A stretch of 64,000 bases of DNA from Pontederia crassipes. Lineage: Eukaryota > Streptophyta > Magnoliopsida > Commelinales > Pontederiaceae. Below are positions 12,340 through 23,800 of the stretch, piece by piece (within the stretch, counting starts at the first letter, position 1; each line of letters starts with the position of its first letter). The notes below the pieces were generated by a model. The model saw only the letters and a list, made by a program, of their open reading frames with translations, was not told the origin of the DNA and searched no databases. Where the stretch lies: NCBI GenBank assembly GCA_030549335.1, contig JAUKPH010000023.1:1178001-1242000 (forward strand), read 5' to 3'. The position numbers and the translations under genes are program-made.

Positions 12340-13295
12340 TTTATACATAACTTCTTGCATCGTTATCTAAATGAGATGATTTTTAATTCTATAAAAATGT
12401 AACAAAATTCTCTATAACTTTGATATTCATCATTCATCCAAACTCCAATTAGATTATAATCAAATATTCAATCAAATATCAGTGCATAAAGTTGTCAATT
12501 TTAAATTAAACTTTTTAAATATTTACTATTTTAACATAATTTTTCATACTAGTATTCAAATGAAATAATTTTTAATTCTATGAAAAATTATCATAATATT
12601 CTACAACTTTGATATTCATCATTCATCCAAAATCTAATGAGATTATAGTCAAATATTAATTCAAAGTTCGGTACACAAAACTATCAATTTCAAATGAAAT
12701 ATTTTAGACATTTATTCTTTTATATATAATTTTTCATATTAGTATCCAAATGAGATGATATTTAATTATATGAAAAGTTAACAACTTTATTCACAACTTT
12801 CATGTTTACCTCTTATCCAAAATCTATTGATAAAGTAATCAAATATTAAATGCAAGTTTAGCACATAAAAATATCAACTTCAAATGGAGCTTGTCGACCT
12901 TCACTTTTTTTGCATAACTTTTTATATCATTGTCCAAATGAAGTGATTCTTAATTATCTCAAAATATAATAGAGTTATCTATAATTTTTATATAATCTCT
13001 TTATCCAAATCTCATGATAGAATACTTAAATATTAAATGCATGTTTAGTATATAAAAATATCGACTTCAATTTGAACTTTTTGAACTTCACTTGTTTAAA
13101 CATAATTTTTTATGTGCTTGTCCAAATGAGGTGATTCTTAATTCTTTACAGAGATAATAAAGTTATCTATAAATTTTATATTCATCTCTTAATGTAAATC
13201 TCATAGAAATATATAAATATTAATCAAAAGTTTAGTGCATGAAGTAACTCATTTCTATTTAAATTTTTTCCAACATTTTAAACATAACTCTTTTG
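12340..13295. repeat. Degenerate tandem array, five units of about 188 bp
   Basis: The landmark TCCAAATGAgaTGATt.TTAATT recurs with its ATGA at 12371, 12560, 12750, 12938 and 13126, giving periods of 189, 190, 188 and 188. Each unit also carries, in order, a TTCATC..TTATCCAAA block, an AATCAAATATTAA block, an AGTgCATAAAA.TaTCAA block and a CATAActTTTTaTAT block. Copies are strongly diverged. The unit length is in the range of nucleosome-sized plant satellites, but five old copies in an intergene could also be a retroelement internal repeat. Confidence 0.8.
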
Positions 13296-15395
13296 TTTTA
13301 AGGTTTGTATTATCAAAATATAATTATAAATGAAATAAAACTTTGCTCCAACAATTTATTCCCTTTTAAGTGGTTTGATTGTTTTAGCCTTTTTTCTTTT
13401 ATTTTTCTCACAAAAGGTGACATTTAAATAAAATCAAATTCAACTGGTTTTACTAGTTCAATTGTTATCTTTGTTCAACTAGATCGATTAGTTTTATTTA
13501 ATTTATGCTTTTTGTTTAGAATCAAACTAAAATTGTGCATTCAGACTTGTAACATTTCACAACTTAAATAATTTAAAAAAAATATTGCTCGTGGCAAATT
13601 CTGACGATTGAACCATCATGATATTAAAAATTTTAATTTTACTTTTTTTTCTCATCTTTTTTCACACCAACACTTGGGAATTGATAAATCTATGTTTTAT
13701 TCTCATTTGTCACTCCATTTTTCTTCTTTCTTTAGTCTCCTCACATCTTTTTATTCTCCATTTTTTTATGGTGCGAACTTCAATAGATGATCTTGAAGAA
13801 GGCTTGAAGGTGTTGAGAATGTGATGAACCCAAGAGAAGAGGAACGACTACAACTTGATAGAATTTGAAGGAAATAAGTCATGTTTCTCGAGAGTTATGT
13901 TATGTTTTCAAAGCTCTAATTGGTTAGATTACATGTCGACACTTGGATACCATAATTTTTATCAGTGCTCCTTATAATGAATGTGTTTATTGCCTTAAAG
14001 TTGTCATTTTGGATTATTCACGTGCTGAAAGTTTATGTTCATGAATGGCCTGATTATAATATTTGTTTCATGATATATTTTGAAGGATTTTAATCATGTT
14101 TAATTATGATTATCTAAGTTTTTGGTCTTCATGTTAGTTGAATGGATTCAAGGAAATGAACTTCAGAAGACATGCTTGATGATAAAAAATGGCTACCCAT
14201 GTGATTACCCGTAAGGAAATCATGTTGCATGTTTGAATTACGTTGTGTGATGATTATATGTTTGTTATTAATTGAATTCAAACTCTTGTAATGAAGCACT
14301 CATTTTATCAGTTTGCGCTTGGCATTTTGTTTTTTAAAAAAATATGCCTTAGGATCATTGGGTGAGTGTGATTACAACTTTGGATCCAATTAAGTATTGT
14401 CTTAATTTGCCCATGACATATAAAACAATCAAAGAGTTTTTTTTTTCTGTAGTGGTGTAGTTCTATTGAATTTAGGTCTTTACATGACTAACTTTTTCCT
14501 TTTTCTAACCTAAAACTTCTCCAATTATAAAATCACTAGCATCACACAACATCCAAAAAAGAAAGATCAATCAAGAGTTTGCATGACTGAAGATGAGGTC
14601 ATGATCTTCTCGATGTAAGAGATTGGAGAGAGATCTTGTAATTTTAAAACAATATTTATAAATCTGTTGTAGAACCCATCATGCATTAAAAACTTCTTAT
14701 TCCTTGACATTAATAGATGATGAGAATTGCTCTATCATTTCAATCTTAGTTGGATCCATTTCAATGTCCTTATGTCACACTACATAATTTAAGACTACTC
14801 CTTGTTATATCATGAAATAGTACTTTTTTTATTAATATGTATTTGATATCTTCACACCTCTGTAATGTTTTATCATGATTGGTTAGAAAACTAATTAAAA
14901 AAGGTGGAGTCATAGATCGGAAATCAATTATGAACAACTCGAGTATTTGCTTTTAATAAAATTAGAGAATATATATCATGCATTTTTTAAAAGTTTGATT
15001 GAAGTTTGTACAAAAGTTGGAAAAGCATTAAGGTAAGAGAAAAATGAATGAAATATTAGTTTAGAAATATTTAGCTTAAGGTAATAGAAATATTTATGTT
15101 TAGCAAGTCTTTCTAACATTTGAACAATGAATGGCAAAGAAAATGGTCTTTCTTTTTAACCTTATTTAGCTTTCTAAAGTCATCATACATCTTTCATCCA
15201 GTTGTTCTTGAGACCATTAACTCAAATTTTCACTGCCTAAATGATTCTAACCCATTTTCTTTCATAAATAGAGTAAATCAGACTTTACCTAATAATTTGA
15301 TAATTACTTTTGTCACTGCTTATTGTTGGTTTGTTCAAAATGTAGAATTCACTATAAAAGTAGAGCTAAAATGAGTTCATACCTAAGACAAAATT
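13296..15395. other. AT-rich intergenic stretch, no gene seen
   Basis: No exon chain, RNA gene or transposon terminus could be supported. The short open frames around 13608-13824 and 15120-15374 lack homology I recognise and are biased by T-rich sequence. They are treated as chance. Confidence 0.55.
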
Positions 15396-16385
15396 GTAAC
15401 ATTCCCGACCAGCGTATATATTGTCTGCTCTTGGCCTCGGCTCACACAATTTTATAAAAAACACATCACAACAATGACATGTTCACATATATATTCAACG
15501 TCTCTTCCGTGACATGCATGTGGGATTAATCCAAGCATATTTCATGCATCATTCTTCTTTAGGGAGCTCATTGAGTGATCGCACCCCACCATACACTGAG
15601 GTTACATGGAGTGGCTCTAATACAATATTCCTGATCAACGTGTGATATTATTCATTCTCGCACAATTTTTCTCAAAACATGTCACACATGGTGAAGAATA
15701 TGTTCCATATATATATATATAGCATCTCTCTCACTTATGCATCTGGGACGAATCTAAGGCATGCCACGTGCATCCTTTCCCCTTAGAAGTTGATCATACC
15801 CCACCATGCACAGAGGTCCACGCGGAATGGTTCTGATACCATATATAATACTCTTGCACTTTCATAAGATATTATCTGCTTTGGATATTGACCTGCACGA
15901 TTTTATCAAAATGCGTCGTACCAATTCAAGGCTATGTTCTCATTTATACCCAACATCTTTTCCTTACTTATGTATATGTGGACGAATCCAAAGTATGCCT
16001 TATGCATGAAGGGATGAGATCGCTCAACGAGGATGTTGAATCCCCTAGGAAGGAAGGTTGCATGAGGCATCTATTGGATTAGTCGCACATGCATGTCACG
16101 AGGGAGATGTTTGTTATATATGACATTGACTTGATAAGATGCGTTTTGACAAGATCGTGCGGGTCAAGACTCAAAGCGAACAATATCCTATGCAAGTGCA
16201 AGAATCACTTTGTGTCAGTTTTTGGGTGTGATCACTCAACGAGGACGTTGAATCCCCTAAGAGAAGAAGGATACATTGAGCATGTCTTAAATTAGTTCTA
16301 TATACATAAGTCACGAGAGATATACTGGGTATATATGAGAATATGTCTTTCATCAAGTGTGACGTGTTTCGAGAAAATCGTGCGT
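15396..16385 (-). mobile_element. Cluster of small LTR/TRIM-like units, direct and inverted
   Basis: Units of about 216 bp repeat from 15396. On the minus strand each carries a primer-binding-site-like block (TATTAGAGCC at 15613-15623, GGTATCAGAACC at 15829-15840) followed by GTGGGGT.TGATCA. The left unit ends ...GGTCGGGAATGTTACA. To the right (about 15850-16385) the same blocks occur in both orientations, for example GATCACTCAACGAGGACGTT near 16230 and its relatives near 16015 and 15560. Initiator-tRNA-type primer sites next to short LTR-like units suggest a TRIM or small LTR element. The units are decayed and non-coding. Confidence 0.5.
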
Positions 16386-17929
16386 ACTAGAGGTGTTCAT
16401 GGGTCGAGTTTGACCTGACCCGTGAACAAACCCGATCCGATTCGGCTCGGGTCCCCTCTTTTTTTTGCTGCGACCCGACCCGACCCGGGCCTTTTTTTTC
16501 TTTTTCATTTATTTTTTTAATATAAAAAGTATTTTTTATTTTATTTTTAATACAAAATAAAGTATTTTTAAATACCAAAAATATTATTTTAAATATCTAG
16601 ATACTTTTCTACATTTAAAATAATTTATTTCATATTTTTTAGATTTTAAATGATATAAAACTTATTGGTCACCCATTATTATTTTTTTTGCATTTTTGAA
16701 TGATATAAAACTTATTGGGCACCCATTATTATTTGTTTAAGAATGTAGATGCCCACTTATTTTTTAGATTTTAAATAATTTATTGGGCACCCATTATTTT
16801 TTTTTTTTTGCATTTTTGACTTTCATTAGGTTCTCCATCATTAGCTCTATAATATATTTTTTTTGAAATAGTGTCACTTACTTTTTCCAACTAAATTGAA
16901 GGTAAGGCTAAGCAAATGCTAAAAACATAGAATTCCTATTTATAGTTTGAAAACTCATTAACTCAACCTATACGACGAAGTGCCGTGAGAATGGAATATG
17001 CCATCAGGAATGGAAGTGAAAGTAAAATTCAAAATCAACACACAAAATCAATGTTACAAATACACAATAATTAATGCAGTACTTGAATTGTAATCCTCAA
17101 TACACAAATCATAAGGAAAACCGATTGAGTTGTGACACTTAATCTAATATACTTTGTAGGAAAATTTAAATATAAGGATTTTAAAAAAATTCAATATAAA
17201 TTGCTATAAACTATAATTGTAGAAAGTAAAGATCACTCGAAAAAATTCAATTGAAATGTATCCTCTTGACTTCGCTTCATGGTGGCTTACACTAGGATTC
17301 AGCTAATCTCTCGACTGACGACGAACTTCTTGTGAAATGAGTATATCACTTTCAAGCAAAAAGTTATGATGCCAACTAGTAAAATCATAACACATTCGAA
17401 TATGCGTGTAAGCATAAATCATCAAAATTCATAATAAGTATCACAACTGCAAAAACTATTGCATCTAAAAAGTTTTAGGAGACAAACATTCATTTTCTTC
17501 GGCATTAGCCGGTAATTTAAATATATATATGAAAAGAATTGGATAAAAAAAACAATAATCCACCATTAGATCCATTACAAATTGTTTAACAAACTTGGCC
17601 TCAAAGCAAAAATGAAAAAAAAAACAAAAAATAAAAATGACAGGACAACTTAACTTCTCCCATCTTGTCATTTTACCTTTTTTGTCCTCTTCGAAGGCTT
17701 CTTGTGACTGGGAAAAGGAAAAAAAAGAATATGCAGTTGCAAAAAAAGAATAATTTTGGTTGTCATTATTTTTCTTCATTGTCATCAAAATGTCAAAACA
17801 TGCAAAGGATAGTAATTGTCATCAAAATTTATAAATATTGAGAAAGTACAAATGTGTAAATGAAATTGATAAATTGTGCAACTCATGAATTAAATGCATA
17901 AACACAAATAAAAGTATGTAAATTAAGGT
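16386..17929. other. AT-rich intergenic stretch with small local repeats
   Basis: 16390-16495 has repeated CCCGACCCGACCCGGGC-like runs flanked by poly-T. At about 16645-16800 a block of about 50 bp (TGATATAAAACTTATTGGGC, then ACCCATTATT) recurs two to three times. No gene seen. Confidence 0.5.
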
Positions 17930-17934
17930 AAAAT

Positions 17935-20162
17935 TGTAATGCCCCCAAATCGCACCTCGTCACATGGCAGAATACGTTTCGAGGACGCTACGAGTCATCC
18001 TTACATGTACATCATATTAACAAAAAAAAATTTGACTGGTCAACTAAGAATAACATCATATGCGAAAAAATAACATCATGAATAAGTGATAACATGCGGA
18101 AGATATTATCATGACATAGGCGGAAGACTAATGAAAGAATCATCTTATGAGTCATGAGAAAACTTATTTAATACACCATCATATTAACAAGAGAAAGTAA
18201 AACTAGGACATCAAGTAAATGACTCAGGTCCTGCATTTAAGAGCATGCAGGGGAGAAAACTCCCTATGAATTTTGTAACTTAGTATGGAAATAAAATAAA
18301 GACAATCATAAAATCTTGATGCTAGACAAGAATCATAAGAACATCATCGTCGTATAGAAAAAAATAGGCATCATTATGATATAAAATAAAATGATAATTG
18401 TAACGTGTCATATGAATAGGAGATCTCCCTAAGATCATAGGAAACTCATAAATCAAAATGTCATCATCTTCTTAGGATCATATGATCAAAAGATCAGAAT
18501 AGATAATAATAAATCATCATAAAATGGCATCATAATTATAAGATCATCATCATATAAAGAATCATTGTACGAAGATAGGTAATCATGAAGTAAATCGTAT
18601 AATTATAGAGCATGAGATCGTGGAAAGATCATCATAAGAGTGACAAAAGTCAATAATCGTCGTAAGGATATTTCATTATTAATATGCTTCATCTTCTTCA
18701 TTATCTTATTATTCATCTTTGACTTTTTTGAGATATTTCAACCCACGAGGAGGCCTACCTCAATCCGTCCATCATCATCATCATCATCATAACTGACAAA
18801 GTCAGTCCATAACTGATCGTAGTCAGTCTATAACTGACCGTAGTCAACCCATACCTGATCGTCACTAGTCCATCATAAAAAGGACTCTCCATTTAACATT
18901 TTTATTTTTTAGCTTACGACTTTTAATTTATCTTTCATTAGGACATAATGATCATGATTAAGATTTGATCAGAAGGGATCAACGAATCATACTGATCAAA
19001 GGTCCTAATCATCATTATTATATAAGACTTAATCAGAGCTACAAAATAGGATCATGAAGAGAAATCAGAAATATATAAACATTATAATAATCATCATCAT
19101 AAGGTAGATAAAGATCGATGGATATAGATCAGTATCATCATAGATATGATTAAATCTAAATTAAATCATCATAAGGTCACAATAATCATCACCATTATTA
19201 AGGGCGTAAATAACATAATCATATTACGACTTGGATCAGGATTACACACATGAATCAAGGGTCAAAATATTATAAAAATCATCTTGGTAGCATCGAACCT
19301 GGGCCGAGTAGGGATGGAACCAGACCGAGTTTATCGGACATCATTCTAAAAAATTTGAGATAAACTCGGACCAGGTTCAGATCACACCCGAGCCGGGTCA
19401 GATCATCGTCGAGTCCAGGCGGTTGTCGCGCCTAATTATTTTTGTCATGGGTGAAATTCGGGCCGGGTTCGACTAGTTGCAAAGCATCAGCAATGACGGA
19501 TCCGGATTGAGTTCTGACGAGCTCGGCCTAGGCACATCATAATCCGGGCTGGGTACAAAGAAACCCAGGCCAGGTTCATCTTGCGGAGAAAGACTACGTC
19601 GCGTAACATATTTTCCGATCAACTTTCCGACGATGACCGACATCAATAATCATCATAATTCATAGTACTATAACTAAGAATCAAATAGAGCATGCTTCAA
19701 GTCTAAAATTAAAATTTTATGACGAATCTATCCTAATTCCATATCTTGCAAATTTTTGTTCAAAAAACTAATTCGTTCTTCTTATTCTTCCTCTTTCTCT
19801 AATTCCTAATTCCGACGACTTCCTCTAATTGTTCTTTTTTTATCCTGACGTCGTGCTCATCCTCCGAACGATCTCTCTAAAGATGCTAGTGCCCTCAAAT
19901 TCGGAGGAGAGATGGCAACACCCAGAGAGAATAGAGATGAAGAGGGACGTGCGTACAGGAGATGGAGAAGCATAGGTAAGGACAAAAAAATCTGATGTGC
20001 TGGATTGATTGGTAAATGTTTATAGGGGAGAGGAGATAAAATTTCCGTTGGAGTCAAATTGCCTTTTATCCAAATTTGTTTAAACTCTCCATTATTCTTT
20101 TCCTTTTTCTCTCTCTTCTGTTACAACTTTTTTATTCTTTTTTTAACTTGTCTGATGTTACA
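17935..20162 (-). mobile_element. Probable solo LTR (Ty3/gypsy, Tekay-like), 2.2 kb
   Basis: The segment begins TGTAATGCCCCCAAATCGC and ends CTGATGTTACA. It is flanked on both sides by AAAAT (17930-17934 and 20163-20167), a 5-bp target duplication. Read on the minus strand its 3' end is GGGGGCATTACA, identical to the 3' end of the Tekay-type element at 59375, and a CCCCTATAAAC TATA-like box lies about 140 bp from its 5' end. It holds an (ATC)n run (18771-18790), short repeats of CATAACTGA.CGTAGTCAG at 18790-18870 and no coding parts. It ends 656 bp before the start codon of the next gene. Confidence 0.65.
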
Positions 20163-20167
20163 AAAAT

Positions 20168-20644
20168 ACATGCTCAATATATTTTAAATCTGTATTAAAT
20201 TTATCTAATCAGAGACCATGTCGCCCACACATCGATAAGAGGAACCATAAACAAGGAGTTGACGATCAAGGCTCAGGACTATGCTCAGGGAGATGAAGTA
20301 ATAAAGAAAAGAATGCACAATCAAGTAAGGAGAGTTATGCTGATATAGTATAAATTACTACTACTACTATAATATATTATTATTATTATTATTATAAATT
20401 ATACTTATAACAGTAGATAATATAGTATAGATATGCTAAAATATAGTTATTATAGAATTATCATATTTTATAATCATAATTGTTCAATAATTTTCTTAAA
20501 ATTTATAATTAATATTTTTAAAGATAATTATCAACAAATATTTAATAATTATTTTTCTTCTTCTAATATGGTATAGATATGCTATATGCTAGAACAATTA
20601 AATATAAAAAAAAGAAAAAAAACATGACTTGCCTAATTCCTAGG
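20168..20644. other. AT-rich spacer with triplet microsatellites
   Basis: Lies between the solo LTR and the promoter of the zinc-domain gene. It holds (ACT)n at 20356-20369 and (ATT)n at about 20375-20394 within a long A/T-rich tract. No coding evidence. Confidence 0.5.
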
Positions 20645-20818
20645 CTCCTAGCCCAATATAAGTTCCACGATTTTGTTTCTCCTACAGTTCCTGGGCTGTC
20701 AACCCAGCCCAGTAAATGGCGATAAATCTTGGACGAACTTTAAACCCCACCGTTATCCATTTCCGGAGCAAAAAACAAGAGAAGGAAACGAAGGGAGTCG
20801 CCGCCGGAGGCTGCGACG
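20645..20818 (+). promoter_or_regulatory. Promoter and 5' leader with three Site II-type motifs
   Basis: AGCCCA at 20650-20655, TGGGCT at 20692-20697 and AGCCCA at 20706-20711 fall within about 60 bp. TGGGCY (Site II) clusters are known in plant housekeeping promoters bound by TCP factors. No TATA box is obvious. The leader is purine-rich (20765-20805) and the start codon context GACGATGGC is favourable. An upstream ATG at 20716 opens an overlapping frame, but it lies only 5 bp after the last motif and may be upstream of transcription start. Confidence 0.6.
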
Positions 20819-23800
20819 ATGGCTCGCGGGACGGACAAGCTCGTGAAGGCGGCGCGGCAGTGGGCGGAGGTGCAGTACAAGGTTATCTCGGCGCGCTACG
20901 GCCCGCACCTCATGGACCTGATCGACCTCCCAATCCGTTTCGTCCTCTCCCCCTTCACCCTCCCCTTTGATGTCGCCGGCTCTGCCCCACGGGGCTTCGG
21001 CATCCCTGAGCTCGCCTCCAAGCTCTCCTTCTCCGCCATCTTCGTAAGAAATTCTCCTCCCCCACTTCCTCTTCTCTTACGCTCACCAAAATGTTCGGTC
21101 TTTTGTCTTGCTTTGAATTTGGTCTAATGGGGTCTTGCAGCTTGTCGCCACACTGGGTACATATGATATCGCGTTGGAATTAGGGAAAAAGGTGATTTGT
21201 CAAAGGTAATATTGACATATGAACCAACTATCAATTTGGTTTGTTTCCGTAGGTCATTATACCAACTCATAGGTTAATGCCTCGGATTTGTTGCTTTTCC
21301 CTTATCGAGTTGGTAAGGTTTCATATGGATGTGTTTGTCCATTCTAGCGCAGTTGAAATTTAGTTGCTTGTTGGGTGCTAGATACAACGAGCAATTTGCT
21401 TAGTAGATGGATGGATCTTTTATTCAGATGGTCTCATGTTTGTGGTGGTGGAGGCACTACTAACTTTGATCGTGGACGTAGAAAGTTAATCTAAATCATT
21501 TGCTTTGCACGACCGACATTTATCACTAGCTGTAATGTAAAAGAAGAAAGTGTGCCTTAATGCATTGCTGATGACCTGCTGGTTTTGCATAATTTTATCT
21601 TTTTGGGTTGCAGGGATTGCCGAACTTGCAATGGATGGCAGGCTTTGCGGTGTAGTATGTGCAAGGGAACTGGGACAGTGCACTATCAAGTGAAAAATTC
21701 TAAACCAAAACGGTATCTATATTCTTCTTTCTCTTTTTACCTTTTCTCGGTTACATAAGGAGGTCTGTGGAAAGGAAATAAAAATAAAATATGGGGAATC
21801 CTGCAGTGATAATAAACGGAAATGTCCTAGTTTACACGTGAGATTGTGTCATTGTAATAGAACCATATTATTATATTCTTCTTTATGTGTGATTCTTATC
21901 TAATGTTGTCGCTGAGAAAAGAAACAAAAATTTCATCTGGGGATACTATTTTTTCTTTAGTTCTGGTTCATATAGTTCTTGGTAAAATTGTTGTAATTTT
22001 TGGTTTGCATTTTTCTTGCTATATTAGCATGACCTGAATATCAAGGTTCATGCCACTGGGGCTGAAGAATCTGGGAAAAAAATATGTTTTATTATGTAAC
22101 TTTCTTCTTTCTTTGTACCGGTATGTGCAAGAGTAATTTCACAGTATATTACTAATTGATTATTACAGCCGACCCCACTTAGTGGGATAAGGCTTTGTTG
22201 TTGTTGTATTACTAATTGATTATTACATTTTCTATGCAAGCTGCTATCGAAGGCTTTATTTTGGTTTTATATGTTTTGCAGAGGAGAGCAGGTGACCACT
22301 GAGTCTGTGTCAGAGGCTATCTTCGAGAACCGAGCTGAGTTGGTTCACCTTCCTGCTACTGTTGATCTTTCTGTGCCACTTCCTTCTAAAGGATGTCCAA
22401 ACTGTGATGGTTCGGTAAGATGCCTCTTACTTCTTTTCCTATTTGACTGATCATTATTTAGCTTTTTGTCTCCAATATTTCGTTCTGATAAGTTGTGCCC
22501 ATACTTGATTGATAGGCCCTTTTTTTGTTGTAAATAATATAGTTTGTATTCAAGCTGATGGATAGTATCATGAATTGATGTATGATAGTATCTTCTTTTT
22601 TTTAACAACTATGGTTTTTGTGGCAAATATCAATGGTTGTTCATGACTTTTGGACACAAGAATGTACTCATTCATATCTTGACTAATCTATCTAACACTG
22701 CATTCTATACGTAAAAAGGTTCAACAAATTATTGACAACTCTGCAGCTGTCAATTGTGTTCATGATTGAGTGGGAGATTCAATAGGACATTGGTTATTAT
22801 TTTGAGCTGGTGATTTTAGTTTTCCTATAATGTCATATGTCTTGACTTTATTTTTCAAGACCAACACGTTGTCGGGTTATCGAACGCCTCACGTGGATAA
22901 TACTAGAAGATATTGGTTTGCATTTTATATGAAACTTGTAGAACACCAATTAAAAGTTCCACGTTATATATAATTGAAAAGTGCATATCCACCATCATGA
23001 GTTCATTGTTTGCATCTATTGGAGGGATACAAGGATGTCTGTTGATCTTGAACAGTGATAGGGTTTCTTTTTTGTGCTAGAACTATAATTTTTTTTCTTT
23101 AGCTTGCTATGCAGCTGTCTTCTTCCATCTTGACAAATATGGAGAATTCATTTCAAGTCCTGTTTTAATCTATTTTTTTTCTCAGCATCATTCTGTTTTT
23201 ATGTTTCTCAAACAATCGTTTGTGTTTTGAAAAAAAATCATTCTGTCTATGAAATAGTTTTTTTTAGCATCCAATATGTCCTCAATGTGAAAATAATCAC
23301 GGGGCGATGAGTCTTTCTATCACAGGTATGTTTTTGTTAAGGTTGTCTTTATCTCTTTAGGTTTGTGTATTTTCATTCTTAAAATAGTGTTATTTGTTGC
23401 TAGAGTATGTAACTGAATTCATTTTTCCTTTATGTATGCTCTTAAGTAATGTTCTAAGATATGCTTGACATGTACATTCACTTGGATGTTCCTGCTGATA
23501 TTATGTGAACCCTTAGATTTTCTTGTATTTGCCAATGTTGGAGTACAGACCACACCTATTTTTTTCTTGTTAGGCTCTTTTATATTTGGCAACACGAAGT
23601 ATAAGCTAGGTCTCTTTTTTTCTCTTTTTTATTTTCTTTCATGTACAAGACAGATTTCATTTTCTTATCCTTCATTCTTTGGCTCTTTAGGGTGTGATGA
23701 GTTGCCCAGAGTGCAAACACAAGTTGCAAGTTAGAATCTCAACAGATAATGTAAGTACCCTAATAAATTGCTGAATTCAGTGTTTTGTATGAAATTTGAT

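Noticed and set aside
16226-16260. Start of a 5S rRNA-like sequence (GGGTGTGATCACTC)
   Set aside because: Similarity stops after about a dozen bases; no internal control region could be seen.
18771-18790. (ATC)n run as a possible coding repeat
   Set aside because: A simple microsatellite within LTR sequence, with stops in the surrounding frames.
20716-20970. 84-codon open frame overlapping the first exon of the zinc-domain gene
   Set aside because: It is out of frame with a clearly conserved N-terminus, and its ATG may lie upstream of transcription start.
23270-23327. Exon-like block in intron 4 of the zinc-domain gene, coding CPQCENNHGAM between AG and GT
   Set aside because: Its 58 bp would shift the frame, while joining 22414 directly to 23691 keeps phase and gives the expected CPNCDGSGVMSC motif.
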